Source of the DNA: Candidatus Gemmiger stercoravium | GTDB lineage: Bacteria > Bacillota > Clostridia > Oscillospirales > Ruminococcaceae | Direction of reading: 5' to 3' | DNA length: 48,078 nt | Assembly: GCA_019119835.1 (NCBI GenBank) | Contig: DWWE01000046.1 | Span: forward strand, 1-48,078 | Shown: piece after piece, positions 30,869 through 39,494 of the stretch | Layout of the letters: the number at the start of each line of letters is the position of its first letter | Numbering within the stretch: the stretch's first letter is position 1 | Position numbers and translations under genes: made by a program | The notes under the pieces: model-generated | The model's input: only the letters and a program-made list of their open reading frames with translations | What the model was told of the DNA's origin: nothing | The model's database searches: none

Positions 30869-33210
30869 GGACGGTTTTTGTCTGCGAGCTGCGCAAGCTC
30901 TGCCGCAACAGCTCCTTCATGCTGTTCGGGGCGCTTTTGCTGCTGGCGTCGGTGCTCTATCCCTTCGGCCGGGCGCTGGCCCCGGATGCCAACGGTGTGA
31001 ACCTGCTGAAAAAGCAGGCGGTCTTTGCCGCCTACCCCGACAGCACGCCGGCCGAGGCCGCGGCCGACCTCGCGGCCCGGCAGGATGCGCTGGATGTCTC
31101 GGTGGCGCTGCTGATGCTGCAGCAGGCCCCGAACCAGACGGTGCGGGACATGGCGCTGCGGATGCTGGCCGACCGCGGCTACACGGCGGAGGATCTGCCC
31201 GCCCTGCGCGAAGCCGGCGCGCTGCGGTTCGGCAGCAGCATCGCCCAGGAGCGGGTCATTCTGCAGGAAGGTCTCGACCAGGCCGAGCGGGCGTTCGCCT
31301 ACCCGGACTATCTGCAGCAGATCGCGCAGCGGGCCGACCAGCTCGGCCAGACCATCTTTGCCCGCAGCGGCGGGCTGGACATCCAAATCGCCCGGCGCAC
31401 CGCCGAACAGTACGCGGCGCTGGACGGCCTGACCATCCCCTATGCTTCCCCCTACGGGGCCGAGATCGGGCTGGGGGACGGCGTTTCCGACTGCCTTGTG
31501 CTGCTGTTTGCCTTTTTGCTGGCCATGTCGGTCTTTGCCCAGGACCGGCGCCCCATGGCCGCGCCGGTGGTGCGGGCCGCCCGCTGCGGCCTGGGGCGCA
31601 GCTACGCCGCCAAAGCCCTGCTGAGCGGCGGGCTGCTCCTGCTGTTCTGGGCGGTCAGCCTGGCGGCCCAGATGGGATGCGGCGGTTTGCTGCTGGGCTT
31701 CGGGGACCTGGACCGGTGCGTGCAGTCGCTGCCGGACTTTTTCCGCGCCCCGGGGCGGATGACGGTGGGCGGGCTGCTTGCCGCCGCGCCGGTCTGCCGG
31801 CTGCTGGGCGCCCTGGTGGCGCTGGCGCTGTTTGCGGTGTTCTGCTGCCTGCTGGCCGGGGCGCCGGCTTACGGGGCCTGCGCCGCAGCGGCGGCACTGG
31901 GGTGGGGGCTGTACGCCCTCGTCCCGGAATCCAGTCCGCTGCGGCTGCTCAAATACCTGACCCCCGCCGCCTGGCTGCGGCCGGAACTGCTGTTCGGGGA
32001 TTATCTGCTCTTCCCCTTCGGTCCGGCGCTGGTCCCCTACACGGCGCTGTACGGGGGGCTGGTCGCCGCCAGCCTGGCCGGGCTGACGGCGCTGGGCCGC
32101 GCCGCCTACGGCGGCCAGGTCGTTGCGCTGCCGGCGCTGCGCCGCCCGGGGCTGCGCCGGCGCAAGCGGCGTCCGACGCTGTTCGGGTTTGAACTGCGCA
32201 AGCTGCTGCGCACCCAGGGCGCGGTGGCCGTGCTGCTGTTGCTGACGGCGGCGCAGCTGTTTGCCGCCTCCACCTTCACGACCCTGACCACCGAGGAGGA
32301 CGCCCGCTACGAAGCCTGGCTGACCACCCTGCAGGGCCCCTATACCGAGCAAAAGCACCAGCAGGTGCTGGACGCCTACGAGAAGATCCGGGAGCTGGAA
32401 GCCGAGATCGCCCCCGACCGGAACAGCGCCGAGAGTGCGCTGCTGCAGACCGTCCTGCAGGACAAGCCGGTGTTGGTCCGGCTCGGGCAGCTGAGCAACC
32501 GGCTCAAAGCCCGGGCGGAGAGCGGCCGGACCGCCTTCTACCTGCCCGGGGCCGGCTATGCCCGGATGCTGGGGTTCGAGTCGGTCGGCCCGCGTTACCA
32601 GCCCTTCCTGGTTGCCGCGCTGCTGGTCCTGGCCCTGTCGGGGCTGTTTGCCGTCGAGCGGGAAACCGGGCTGATCCTGCTGGACAAGACCCTGCCCTGC
32701 GCCACCGGCCGGCTGTACTGGACCAAGGCGGGCGTCTGCTGCGCGGTCGCGGTGGTGATCCATGCTGCGGTCTGGCTGCCCGAGACGGTGTTCCTTTTCC
32801 GGCACTATTCCTTCCCGCTGCCCTGGGCCGAGGCCGGCAGCCTGACGGAACTGGCCGGCGCGCCGCAGGGGATGCCGCTGTGGGGGGCGGTGCTGGCCGC
32901 CTGGCTGATCCGGCTGACCGGATCGCTCTGCTTTGCCGCGCTGCTCTTTGCGGCGGGGATACGGGCCCCCTCCACCGTCAGCGCCCTGCTGGGCGGCGCG
33001 GGGCTGCTGCTGGCGGTGTTCCTGCTGGACGCCCTGGCGCCGGCCCCCCTTGACCGCTTCACCCTCGTCTGGCTGATGCAGGGCGACACGGCGGCTGTGC
33101 TGGACGCGCCGGTGCTGGCAACTGCCCTGACCTGCCTGGCGCTGACCATCCTGCTGTTCGGCCTGGGGGAGTACCGCTGGCTGAAGGCGCTGGACAAACC
33201 CAACTTTTAG
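30865..33210 (+). CDS. Large ABC-2 family permease (two repeated halves)
   Basis: A 781-residue membrane protein. Two homologous starts are visible: VFVCELRKLCRNSSFMLFGAL at residues about 4-24 and LFGFELRKLLRTQGAVAVLL near 437-456. Each is a cytoplasmic E-L-R-K-L amphipathic helix followed by TM1 and then a long extracytoplasmic loop (about residues 38-205 and 470-590) before a bundle of about five further helices. The layout means two ABC-2 units fused in one chain, so one polypeptide may serve as the complete membrane partner of the ATPase. The C-terminus ends in a helix (LTILLFGLGEYRWLKALD). Confidence 0.82.
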   Translation: MRTVFVCELRKLCRNSSFMLFGALLLLASVLYPFGRALAPDANGVNLLKKQAVFAAYPDSTPAEAAADLAARQDALDVSVALLMLQQAPNQTVRDMALRMLADRGYTAEDLPALREAGALRFGSSIAQERVILQEGLDQAERAFAYPDYLQQIAQRADQLGQTIFARSGGLDIQIARRTAEQYAALDGLTIPYASPYGAEIGLGDGVSDCLVLLFAFLLAMSVFAQDRRPMAAPVVRAARCGLGRSYAAKALLSGGLLLLFWAVSLAAQMGCGGLLLGFGDLDRCVQSLPDFFRAPGRMTVGGLLAAAPVCRLLGALVALALFAVFCCLLAGAPAYGACAAAAALGWGLYALVPESSPLRLLKYLTPAAWLRPELLFGDYLLFPFGPALVPYTALYGGLVAASLAGLTALGRAAYGGQVVALPALRRPGLRRRKRRPTLFGFELRKLLRTQGAVAVLLLLTAAQLFAASTFTTLTTEEDARYEAWLTTLQGPYTEQKHQQVLDAYEKIRELEAEIAPDRNSAESALLQTVLQDKPVLVRLGQLSNRLKARAESGRTAFYLPGAGYARMLGFESVGPRYQPFLVAALLVLALSGLFAVERETGLILLDKTLPCATGRLYWTKAGVCCAVAVVIHAAVWLPETVFLFRHYSFPLPWAEAGSLTELAGAPQGMPLWGAVLAAWLIRLTGSLCFAALLFAAGIRAPSTVSALLGGAGLLLAVFLLDALAPAPLDRFTLVWLMQGDTAAVLDAPVLATALTCLALTILLFGLGEYRWLKALDKPNF

Positions 33211-33706
33211 CCGGGGGGCGGATTCATAGTTTGGTCAAACAAAGTTCCCTTTTCTTTCAAATTGTTTTTATATTCCTGCTACATTTCGGCGGTATCTTAT
33301 GTACATAGATAAGCGGAGCCGGAATACCGGCACCGCCTCCACCGCACAAGGCCATCCTGGGCTGGGCCGAATGCGGACAACCAACAAGGCTTCGTGCCAT
33401 GACATAGATGCAAACCGCCGCGGCTGAGCCGGGGTCCCCGCGATCCCCCTTTCCGCGGCGTTTGCCTGCCCGCCAAACGCCACCCCGCCCCGATAGCCCG
33501 GACTGGACGGGGAAGTCAAACAGCGCGGCAGCCCGGCCGCGTGGACCGACCGGCAAAGCGAGCCGCCCAAACCGTGCAATCAAAAAGAGACAGCCCCCGG
33601 CCGGGGCCTATTTACAGACAAAATCTTGAACACTATCTTAGACACTATGCAAATGAATGTAATGACAGTCAGGATTTAGTATCAAAATCAAAAAATGGCG
33701 CAAAAC
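33211..33706. other. Gene-free gap, AT-rich at its right end
   Basis: About 500 bases without a supportable gene. The left part includes the palindrome GTTTGGTCAAAC (33229-33240) and a T-rich patch. The middle is GC-rich with open frames that lack ribosome sites and protein character. The element AAAAAGAGACAGCCCC (near 33585), shared with the 25.3 kb gap, leads into a hairpin AGCCCCCGGCCGGGGCCT. From 33605 to 33706 the sequence is unusually AT-rich for this genome. It could be the remnant of an insertion next to tRNA-Lys. Confidence 0.4.
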
Positions 33707-33749
33707 AAAAAGTCGCGGTACAGCAACACAAAATTGCAAATACCGCGAC
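33707..33749 (-). terminator. Terminator of the tRNA-Lys transcript
   Basis: On the minus strand GTCGCGGTA pairs with TACCGCGAC across a long loop, followed by TTTTTG. It starts six bases after the tRNA 3' end. Confidence 0.8.
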
Positions 33750-33754
33750 ATTTT

Positions 33755-33830
33755 TGGTGCGCCCGCAGGAACTCGAATCCTGGACCCTCTGATTAAAAGT
33801 CAGATGCTCTACCAACTGAGCTACGGGCAC
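33755..33830 (-). tRNA. tRNA-Lys (anticodon TTT)
   Basis: A 76-base tRNA. Acceptor GTGCCCG (5' end at 33830) pairs with CGGGCGC, followed by A and an encoded CCA. D-arm GCTCAGTTGGTAGAGC, anticodon stem CTGA/TCAG with loop CTTTTAA, variable AGGGTC and T-arm CAGGATTCGAGTTCCTG. Anticodon TTT decodes AAA/AAG. Own promoter and terminator; the gene lies just downstream of thrS on the same strand. Confidence 0.96.
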
Positions 33831-33860
33831 AAAAGCAAGCTGCCTTACAACAGCTTACCT

Positions 33861-33889
33861 ATTATAGCAGGCGCACATGGTTTTGTCAA
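33861..33889 (-). promoter_or_regulatory. Consensus promoter of tRNA-Lys
   Basis: On the minus strand TTGACA (complement of 33884-33889), exactly 17 bases, TATAAT (complement of 33861-33866): a perfect match to the sigma-A consensus, 17 bases after the thrS stop. Confidence 0.9.
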
Positions 33890-33905
33890 GATGATTTTTC
33901 CCGTT

Positions 33906-35687
33906 TCAGCGGCGTTCCTTGATCTCGGCCACGACCTGGTCGCGGAATTCCTCCAGCGTCATCGTGGTGGTCTCGCCCTGGCGGCTGCGCACGCTCACGG
34001 TGCCGGCTTCGGCCTCCTTGGCGCCCAGCACCAGCATATAGGGGGCCCGGTCCACCTGCTGGGCTTCGCGGATCTTGTAGCCGATCTTTTCATTGGACTC
34101 GTCCAGCACGGCGCGCACGCCGGCTTTCTGCAGGGTCTCGGCGGCCCGGGCGGCGTAGTCCATCGTCTTTTCGCTGACCGGCAGCACCTTGACCTGGGTG
34201 GGGGCCAGCCAGGTGGGGAAGCGGCCCTTGGTCTCCTCGATCAGGTAGGCCATGAACCGGTCCAGCGAACCCAGGATCGCCCGGTGCAGCACCACGGGGG
34301 TCTTTTCGCTGCCGTCGGAATCCACATAGGTCAGGTGGAACTTGGCCGGCAGGCAGAAGTCCAGCTGGCAGGTGGACAGGGTGTACTCGGCGCCCACGGC
34401 GGGCCGGACGTTCACGTCCAGTTTGGGGCCGTAGAAGGCCGCTTCGCCGATCTCCTCGGTAAAGTCGATGCCCAGGTCGGTGAGCACTTCCCGCAGGGCG
34501 GCCTCGGCGTGTTCCCACATGGCGTCGTCATCGTGGTACTTCTTCTTGTCGTTGGGGTCCCGCAGCGACAGCACACAGCGGTAGTCGGTGATGTGGAAGT
34601 CCTTGTACACATCAAAGATCAGGTCGCAGACGCTGGCGACCTCGCTCTTGATCTGGTCGGGGGTCACGAACAGATGGGCGTCGTTCTGGCAGAAATGCCG
34701 GCCGCGCTCGATGCCCTTCAGCGTGCCGCTGGCCTCATAGCGGAAGTCGTGGGCGATCTCGCCGATGCGGATGGGCAGCTGCCGGTAGGAATGGGGCCGG
34801 TTGGCGTAGATCATCATGTGATGGGGGCAGTTCATCGGGCGCAGCACATAGCTTTCGCCCTCCATCTCCATGGCGGGGAACATGTTCTCCCGGTAATGGT
34901 CCCAGTGGCCGGAGGTCTTGTACAGGTTCACGGTGCCCACGCAGGGGGTCATGACATGCTGGTAGCCCCGGGCGCGCTCCTTTTCCTTGATATAGTTTTC
35001 CAGTTCCTGCCAGACCGTGTAGCCGTTGGGCAGGAACATCGGCAGACCGCGGCCCACCAGGTCGTCGGTCATGAACAGCCGCATCTCCTTGCCGATCTTG
35101 CGGTGGTCCCGCTCGCGGGCTTCCTGCTGCTGCTTCTCCCAGGCGTCCAGCTCCTCCTGGTTGTGGAAGGCCACGCCGTTGATGCGGGTGAGCATCTTGT
35201 TGTCCTTGTCGTTCTTCCAGTAGGCACCCGACTGCTGGGTGATCTTGAAAGCCTTCAGCGCCTTGGTGTAGGTCAGGTGGGGCCCGATGCACATGTCGAT
35301 GTACTCGCCCTGCTGATAGAAGCTGAACTCGGTCTCATCGGCCAGGTCTGCGATGTGCTCGATCTTGTAATGCTCGCCCCGCTCCTCCATGAGCTTGACG
35401 GCCTCGTCCCGGGGCAGGATGAACGGCTTGACGGCCAGATTCTCCTTGCAGATCTTCTTCATTTCCTTCTCGATGGCGGCCAGGTCCTCGTCGCTGAGCT
35501 TGGTGTCGCCCAGGTCCACGTCATAGTAAAAGCCGTTCTCGGTGGCGGGGCCGAAGGCGAAATCCGCCTGGGGATACAGCCGCTTGATGGCCTGGGCCAT
35601 GATGTGGGCCGCGGTGTGGCGCAGAACGTGCAGTTCCTCTTCCTTCGGGCACTCGGCCACGGTCCCGTCCTTGTAGATGATCTTCAT
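33906..35687 (-). CDS. thrS: Threonyl-tRNA synthetase lacking the TGS domain
   Basis: Charges tRNA-Thr with threonine. The 593-residue protein begins MKIIYKDGTVAECPKEEEL and goes directly into the editing domain (VLRHTAAHIMAQA with its H-x-x-x-H, residues about 27-38; then the second editing motif with C-I-G-P-H). The N-terminal TGS domain of about 60 residues in standard ThrRS is missing. The catalytic core has motif 2 (FRYEASGTLKGIERGRHF), the zinc ligands Cys in RPMNCPHHM with two His, and motif 3 (VVLHRAILGSLDRF). The anticodon-binding domain follows (APTQVKVLPVSEKTMDYA). GGAGGG precedes the ATG. Expression is under a T-box leader. Confidence 0.95.
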   Translation of the reverse strand: MKIIYKDGTVAECPKEEELHVLRHTAAHIMAQAIKRLYPQADFAFGPATENGFYYDVDLGDTKLSDEDLAAIEKEMKKICKENLAVKPFILPRDEAVKLMEERGEHYKIEHIADLADETEFSFYQQGEYIDMCIGPHLTYTKALKAFKITQQSGAYWKNDKDNKMLTRINGVAFHNQEELDAWEKQQQEARERDHRKIGKEMRLFMTDDLVGRGLPMFLPNGYTVWQELENYIKEKERARGYQHVMTPCVGTVNLYKTSGHWDHYRENMFPAMEMEGESYVLRPMNCPHHMMIYANRPHSYRQLPIRIGEIAHDFRYEASGTLKGIERGRHFCQNDAHLFVTPDQIKSEVASVCDLIFDVYKDFHITDYRCVLSLRDPNDKKKYHDDDAMWEHAEAALREVLTDLGIDFTEEIGEAAFYGPKLDVNVRPAVGAEYTLSTCQLDFCLPAKFHLTYVDSDGSEKTPVVLHRAILGSLDRFMAYLIEETKGRFPTWLAPTQVKVLPVSEKTMDYAARAAETLQKAGVRAVLDESNEKIGYKIREAQQVDRAPYMLVLGAKEAEAGTVSVRSRQGETTTMTLEEFRDQVVAEIKERR

Positions 35688-35744
35688 ACAGGTTCCCTCC
35701 AATCAAAAGGTGCGCGGGTGGCGGGCGGATGGTCCGCCGCAGAT

Positions 35745-36006
35745 GAAAAAATGCCCCACCCCGCCTGACAGCGGGATGAAGCATTCGACATACTCCACGG
35801 TTCCACCCGGATTGGGCGCACAGACGGCGCCCCACTCAAACTGGCTGTAACGGGCCGCCCGGCGGGGGTTCGCCCCCGCGCTCTGCGGTGGTAGCACAAA
35901 CGCCGGCAGCCCCGGGCCGCTTGCAGCACGCCGTCAGGCGGCGGCCTTCTCTGAAGGGGACGGAGGATGTGCTGTGTCCGCATCAACGCTTTTGCGGGAT
36001 GAGATC
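35745..36006 (-). promoter_or_regulatory. T-box riboswitch upstream of thrS
   Basis: On the minus strand the leader carries the canonical T-box GGGTGGAACCGTGGA (complement of 35794-35808), which pairs with the antiterminator. The terminator helix is at 35751-35784, ATGCTTCATCCCGC with GCGGGGTGGGGCAT, a continuous 14-bp stem counting G-T pairs, followed by six T residues (35745-35750). Further upstream a long structured region with CAGAGAAGG fits Stem I. A candidate threonine specifier ACC lies in GTGCTACCACCGC near 35885-35897. Uncharged tRNA-Thr should stabilise the antiterminator and switch thrS on. Confidence 0.88.
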
Positions 36007-36012
36007 CTCTTT

Positions 36013-36041
36013 ACTATACCCATCCCGGCGGGAAAAGTCAA
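36013..36041 (-). promoter_or_regulatory. Promoter of the T-box-thrS transcript
   Basis: On the minus strand TTGACT (complement of 36036-36041), a 17-base spacer and TATAGT (complement of 36013-36018). It predicts a leader of roughly 320 bases. Confidence 0.8.
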
Positions 36042-36124
36042 GGGGACGGGGAAATTTTCCCGCCGGACGGCTTCGGCCGGAGGGCGCCGGTCCCCCGCAG
36101 CCCGAAGGAAGCCGGGCCCGGCGC

Positions 36125-36153
36125 TGGAAAAAGACAGAAGGATATGATATAAT
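36125..36153 (+). promoter_or_regulatory. Promoter of the surface glycan operon
   Basis: TGGAAA (36125-36130) and a perfect TATAAT (36148-36153), 17-base spacing. It stands 37 bases before the first glycosyltransferase and is back-to-back with the thrS promoter. Confidence 0.6.
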
Positions 36154-36189
36154 CAAAAAGATTATAAAATGGGAAAGAAGGCGCACTGT

Positions 36190-37410
36190 ATGGGGCGGGA
36201 CAAACCGACGATTCTGCTGGTACACTGCCATTACCGCCTGCCCGGCGGCGAGGACGTGGTTTTTGCCGCCGAACGGGCGATGCTGGAGCGCCGCGGCCAC
36301 CGGGTGGTGGTGTACGAGCGCAGCAACGAGGAACCCGGCCTGGCCGCCAGGGCCCTGATGCCGCTGCGGGCGGTGTTCAGCCTGAAAGCCTGGCGGGAGG
36401 TCCGCGCCCTGATCCGCAGCGAGGGGGTGGACCTGGTCCATGTCCACAACACACTGTTCGCGGTGAGCCCTTCGGTGTTCTGGGCGGCCCGCAGCGAGAA
36501 GGTGCCGGTGGTGCAGACGCTGCACAACTTCCGGCTGTTCTGCCCGGCGGGGGTGCTGCTGCGGGACGGCCGGGTCTGTGAGGACTGCCCCCGCCAGCCC
36601 GGCGGGCTGCTCTGCGCGGTGCGCCATGCCTGCTACCGGCAAAGCCGGCTGCAGAGCGCGGTCTGTGCGGGCATCTACGCCTTCCACCGGCTGCTGCGCA
36701 CCTACCGCCGGGTGGACCTGATCGCCCTGACCGACTTTGACCGGGAGAAGCTGCTGGACTTCAACGCCCGCCGGCGGGTCTTTGACCCGCGGCGGCTGTG
36801 GGTCAAACCCAACGCCCTGAGCGCGGACCGGCCCCTGCCGCCGCTGCAGCCGCTGCAGGGGCGGAAAAACCAGGTGGTGTTCGTGGGCCGGCTGGAAGAG
36901 CTGAAGGGGCTGCGCACGGCGGTGGAGGCCTGGCGGCTGCTGGAAGGCGACCCGGCCGCCCCCGAACTGCTGCTGGTGGGCAGCGGCCCGCTGGAAGACT
37001 GGGTACGCCGGCAGGGGGTGGCCCGGGTCCGGCTTTTGGGGCGGCTGCCCCGCGAACGGCTCTACCCGCTGCTGGCCGAAAGCCGTGCGGCGCTGGCCCC
37101 GAGCCTGTGTTATGAAAGTTTCGCCCTGGTCCCCGCCGAGGCCCACGCCATGGGGACCCCGGTGCTGGCCAGCGACCTGGGGAATGTGGGGGCGATGGTG
37201 CGCCCCGGGGTGGACGGGCTGCGGTTCACCCCCGGCGACCCGGCCGCCCTGGCGGCGGCCGTGCGGGCGCTGCCCGGCCTGGAAGCCGCCGCCGACCCGG
37301 CCGCCATGCGCGCCGAAGCACTGGACCGCTTCGGCGAAGAGAAAAACTATGCCCAGCTGCTGGCGATCTACCGGCGGATGCTGGCCGGTGATGAAGGAGC
37401 CGATTCATGA
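36190..37410 (+). CDS. GT4-type glycosyltransferase
   Basis: A 406-residue retaining GT-B transferase, predicted to act on a nucleotide sugar at the inner membrane face. N-terminal half: TILLVHCHYRLPGGEDVVFA (G-G-E loop) and DLVHVHNTLFAVSPSV, then LHNFRLFCPAGVLLRDGRVC with the extra C-x-D-C pair seen in a subgroup of GT4 enzymes. C-terminal Rossmann half: VVFVGRLEELKGL, LLLVGSGPLEDWV, and the nucleotide-sugar E-x-x-x-x-x-x-x-E (ESFALVPAEAHAMGTPVLAS). AGAAGG lies eight bases before the chosen ATG; an in-frame ATG at 36169 has none. It is the first gene of the operon, overlapping the next by four bases. Confidence 0.9.
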   Translation: MGRDKPTILLVHCHYRLPGGEDVVFAAERAMLERRGHRVVVYERSNEEPGLAARALMPLRAVFSLKAWREVRALIRSEGVDLVHVHNTLFAVSPSVFWAARSEKVPVVQTLHNFRLFCPAGVLLRDGRVCEDCPRQPGGLLCAVRHACYRQSRLQSAVCAGIYAFHRLLRTYRRVDLIALTDFDREKLLDFNARRRVFDPRRLWVKPNALSADRPLPPLQPLQGRKNQVVFVGRLEELKGLRTAVEAWRLLEGDPAAPELLLVGSGPLEDWVRRQGVARVRLLGRLPRERLYPLLAESRAALAPSLCYESFALVPAEAHAMGTPVLASDLGNVGAMVRPGVDGLRFTPGDPAALAAAVRALPGLEAAADPAAMRAEALDRFGEEKNYAQLLAIYRRMLAGDEGADS

Positions 37411-38336
37411 ACCAACTGTACCGCCTGCTGCACACGCCGCCGGCCAGCCTGCTCAAAACGCTGGCCGGCTGGAAGGAGACCTACGCCATCGCCCTGCGCC
37501 CGGTGCCTACCGCCCCCGGCTGCGACCCGCTGCCCGCGCTGGGCCAGGGGCGGTATACCTGCCTGCCCGGCACGCCCGGGCACTGGTACACCGACCCGCA
37601 GCTGTTTGCGCGGGCGGGGGAGCGCTGGCTGTTCTTTGAGGACTTTGACCTGGCGGCGAACAAGGGCGCCATCGCGGCGCTGCCGCTTCCGGTGGACGGC
37701 CGGCCCGGCGAACCCCGCACCCTGCTGCAGGGGGAAAGCCACCTCACCTTTCCCACCGTGTTTGAATGGAACGGCGAGGTCTGGCTGATCCCCGGCACCG
37801 GCGAGGACCGCACCCTCTGCCTCTACCGCTGCCGCCGCTTCCCCGACGACTGGGAGCTTGTGCGCGCCTTCCCGGTGGGGATGGAGCTGGCCGGCACCAT
37901 CCTGCTGGACGCCGCGCCCGAAGCGATGACCCTGCTGTCCGCCCAGAGACAGCCGGAGGGCGGCCCCGCGGCCCGGCTGCGCCGGTTCACCCTGCGCCCC
38001 GACCCGGCCGCCGAGGGCGGGTTCGCCCTGGAGGAGGACGAGCCCTTCGGGCTGGAACACCGGGCCTATGGCCTGGATGTCTGCAATGCCGGGCCGCTTT
38101 TTTGCTGGGGCGGGCAGCAGATCCGCCCGGCCCGGGGCGGCACCCGGGCGCAGGAGGATGCCTACCTGCAGTTCTGGGCGCGGCGGGACGGCCGGGAGAC
38201 CCCGCTGTGCGCGGCCACGCCCCGCAACATCGAGGTGGAGGGGGTGGACCCCTCGGCGCTGCTCGGCATCCGGAGCTACTGCCGGGACGAGCAGCTGGAG
38301 GTGCTGGGCATCCGCTGTCTGGCGCGGCCGCGCTGA
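37407..38336 (+). CDS. GINT1 N-terminal-like beta-propeller protein of a glycan locus
   Basis: A 309-residue protein resembling the beta-propeller (glycosyl-hydrolase-43-like) domain found N-terminal to glucosamine inositolphosphorylceramide transferases and alone in bacterial polysaccharide clusters. Recognisable repeats are HWYTDPQLFARAGERWLFFE, the SHLTFPTVFEWNGEVWLIPG strand pair, and ELAGTILLDAAPEAMTLL. It has no transferase domain and no signal peptide. Position between two GT4 genes, with a four-base overlap upstream and a 21-base gap downstream, ties it to glycan assembly. It may be a glycan-binding or modifying partner; the activity is unknown. Confidence 0.72.
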   Translation: MNQLYRLLHTPPASLLKTLAGWKETYAIALRPVPTAPGCDPLPALGQGRYTCLPGTPGHWYTDPQLFARAGERWLFFEDFDLAANKGAIAALPLPVDGRPGEPRTLLQGESHLTFPTVFEWNGEVWLIPGTGEDRTLCLYRCRRFPDDWELVRAFPVGMELAGTILLDAAPEAMTLLSAQRQPEGGPAARLRRFTLRPDPAAEGGFALEEDEPFGLEHRAYGLDVCNAGPLFCWGGQQIRPARGGTRAQEDAYLQFWARRDGRETPLCAATPRNIEVEGVDPSALLGIRSYCRDEQLEVLGIRCLARPR

Positions 38337-38357
38337 CAGCCAAAAGGAGGAAAAACC

Positions 38358-39494
38358 ATGCGTACCATTGCGATCCCCCGCCTGTACTGCGGCGCATCCG
38401 GCCAGCGGGGCGCCTACAACCGGCAGGAGGTGGGCCTGGCCCGTGCCTTTGCGGAGCTGGGCTGCCGTGTGCTGGTGCTGTACCCGGCCGTGGGGGCCCA
38501 TACCGTCGAGACCGAGACCCCGGCCCCCGGCGTCAAGGTGCTGTACCTGCCGGCCCGGGCGCTGCGGGGCAATGCGTTTTACAAAAGCTGGCAGGTCCTG
38601 CTGGACGAAAAGGTGGATGCGGTCCACCTGATGTCGGACAACGCGCTGGCGGTGCCGGGGCTGTACCGGTTCTGCCGCCGGCACGGCATTTTTCTGTACA
38701 ATGTGGTGGGGGTGACCCGCTCCCGGTCGGACAGTGCGGCCATCCGGCTGGTGATGGACCTGCTGGGCCGGCGCAACCGGGCCGTCTACCGGCGCACCCC
38801 CACCTACGCCAAGACCGCCGCGGTGGCCGGGGAACTGCAGGCCATGGGGGTGCCCTGCGCCGGTGTGCTGCTGGTGGGGCTGGACACCGCCATCATCCCC
38901 CAAGTCACCGAGACCCGCGCCGCCCTGCGGGCCCGGCTGGGGCTGGACCCGGCGGCCCGCTACCTGCTGTTTGTCGGCCGGCTGGACCCCTACAAGCGGC
39001 CGCTGGATGTGGCCGGGGTGCTGGCGGCGCTGCCGGCGGACTGGCAGGCGGTGGTCATCGGCCAGGGCAGCCTGACCGAAGAACTGCGCCGCGCCATGGA
39101 GGCCGCCGGCCTGGACGGGCGCTGGCGGCACATCCCCAAACTTCCCAACGAGGAAGTGCAGCTGTACTACCATGCCTGCGATGTCTTTCTCAACTGCAAC
39201 GACCAGGAGATCTTCGGCATGAGCCTGCTGGAAGCCATGTACGCCGGCTGCACACCGGTGGCCCGGCGGGCCCCCGGCCCCGACGAGATCATTGAGGACG
39301 GGGTCAGCGGATTTCTTGTGCCCCCGGCCCCCGGCGACACCGCGGCGCTGGCCGCCGCCGTGGAGAAGGCCGCCGCCGACCCGGCCATGGCCCGGGCGGC
39401 CGAGACACGCATCCGGGAGCATTTCCTCTGGCGAAACAGCGCCGAAAAAGCCCTGCAGATGCTGCGGGAGAAGGGGGTGGGGACCGATGGATAA
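38358..39494 (+). CDS. GT4-type glycosyltransferase
   Basis: A 378-residue GT-B transferase. It starts with TIAIPRLYCGASGQRGAYNR and GLARAFAELGCRVLVLYPA. The C-terminal half has YLLFVGRLDPYKRPLDVAGV, VVIGQGSLTEELR and QEIFGMSLLEAMYAGCTPVA, the nucleotide-binding E-x-x-x-x-x-x-x-E motif (here Glu-Ile-Phe-Gly-Met-Ser-Leu-Leu-Glu). AAGGAGG precedes the ATG. The end overlaps the next gene by eight bases. The mature sugar linkage cannot be read from sequence. Confidence 0.9.
   Translation: MRTIAIPRLYCGASGQRGAYNRQEVGLARAFAELGCRVLVLYPAVGAHTVETETPAPGVKVLYLPARALRGNAFYKSWQVLLDEKVDAVHLMSDNALAVPGLYRFCRRHGIFLYNVVGVTRSRSDSAAIRLVMDLLGRRNRAVYRRTPTYAKTAAVAGELQAMGVPCAGVLLVGLDTAIIPQVTETRAALRARLGLDPAARYLLFVGRLDPYKRPLDVAGVLAALPADWQAVVIGQGSLTEELRRAMEAAGLDGRWRHIPKLPNEEVQLYYHACDVFLNCNDQEIFGMSLLEAMYAGCTPVARRAPGPDEIIEDGVSGFLVPPAPGDTAALAAAVEKAAADPAMARAAETRIREHFLWRNSAEKALQMLREKGVGTDG

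Noticed and set aside
33257-33583. Open frames of about 105 codons on the minus strand in the gap before tRNA-Lys
   Set aside because: No Shine-Dalgarno sequence, no similarity to a family I know, and several overlapping alternatives of equal quality.
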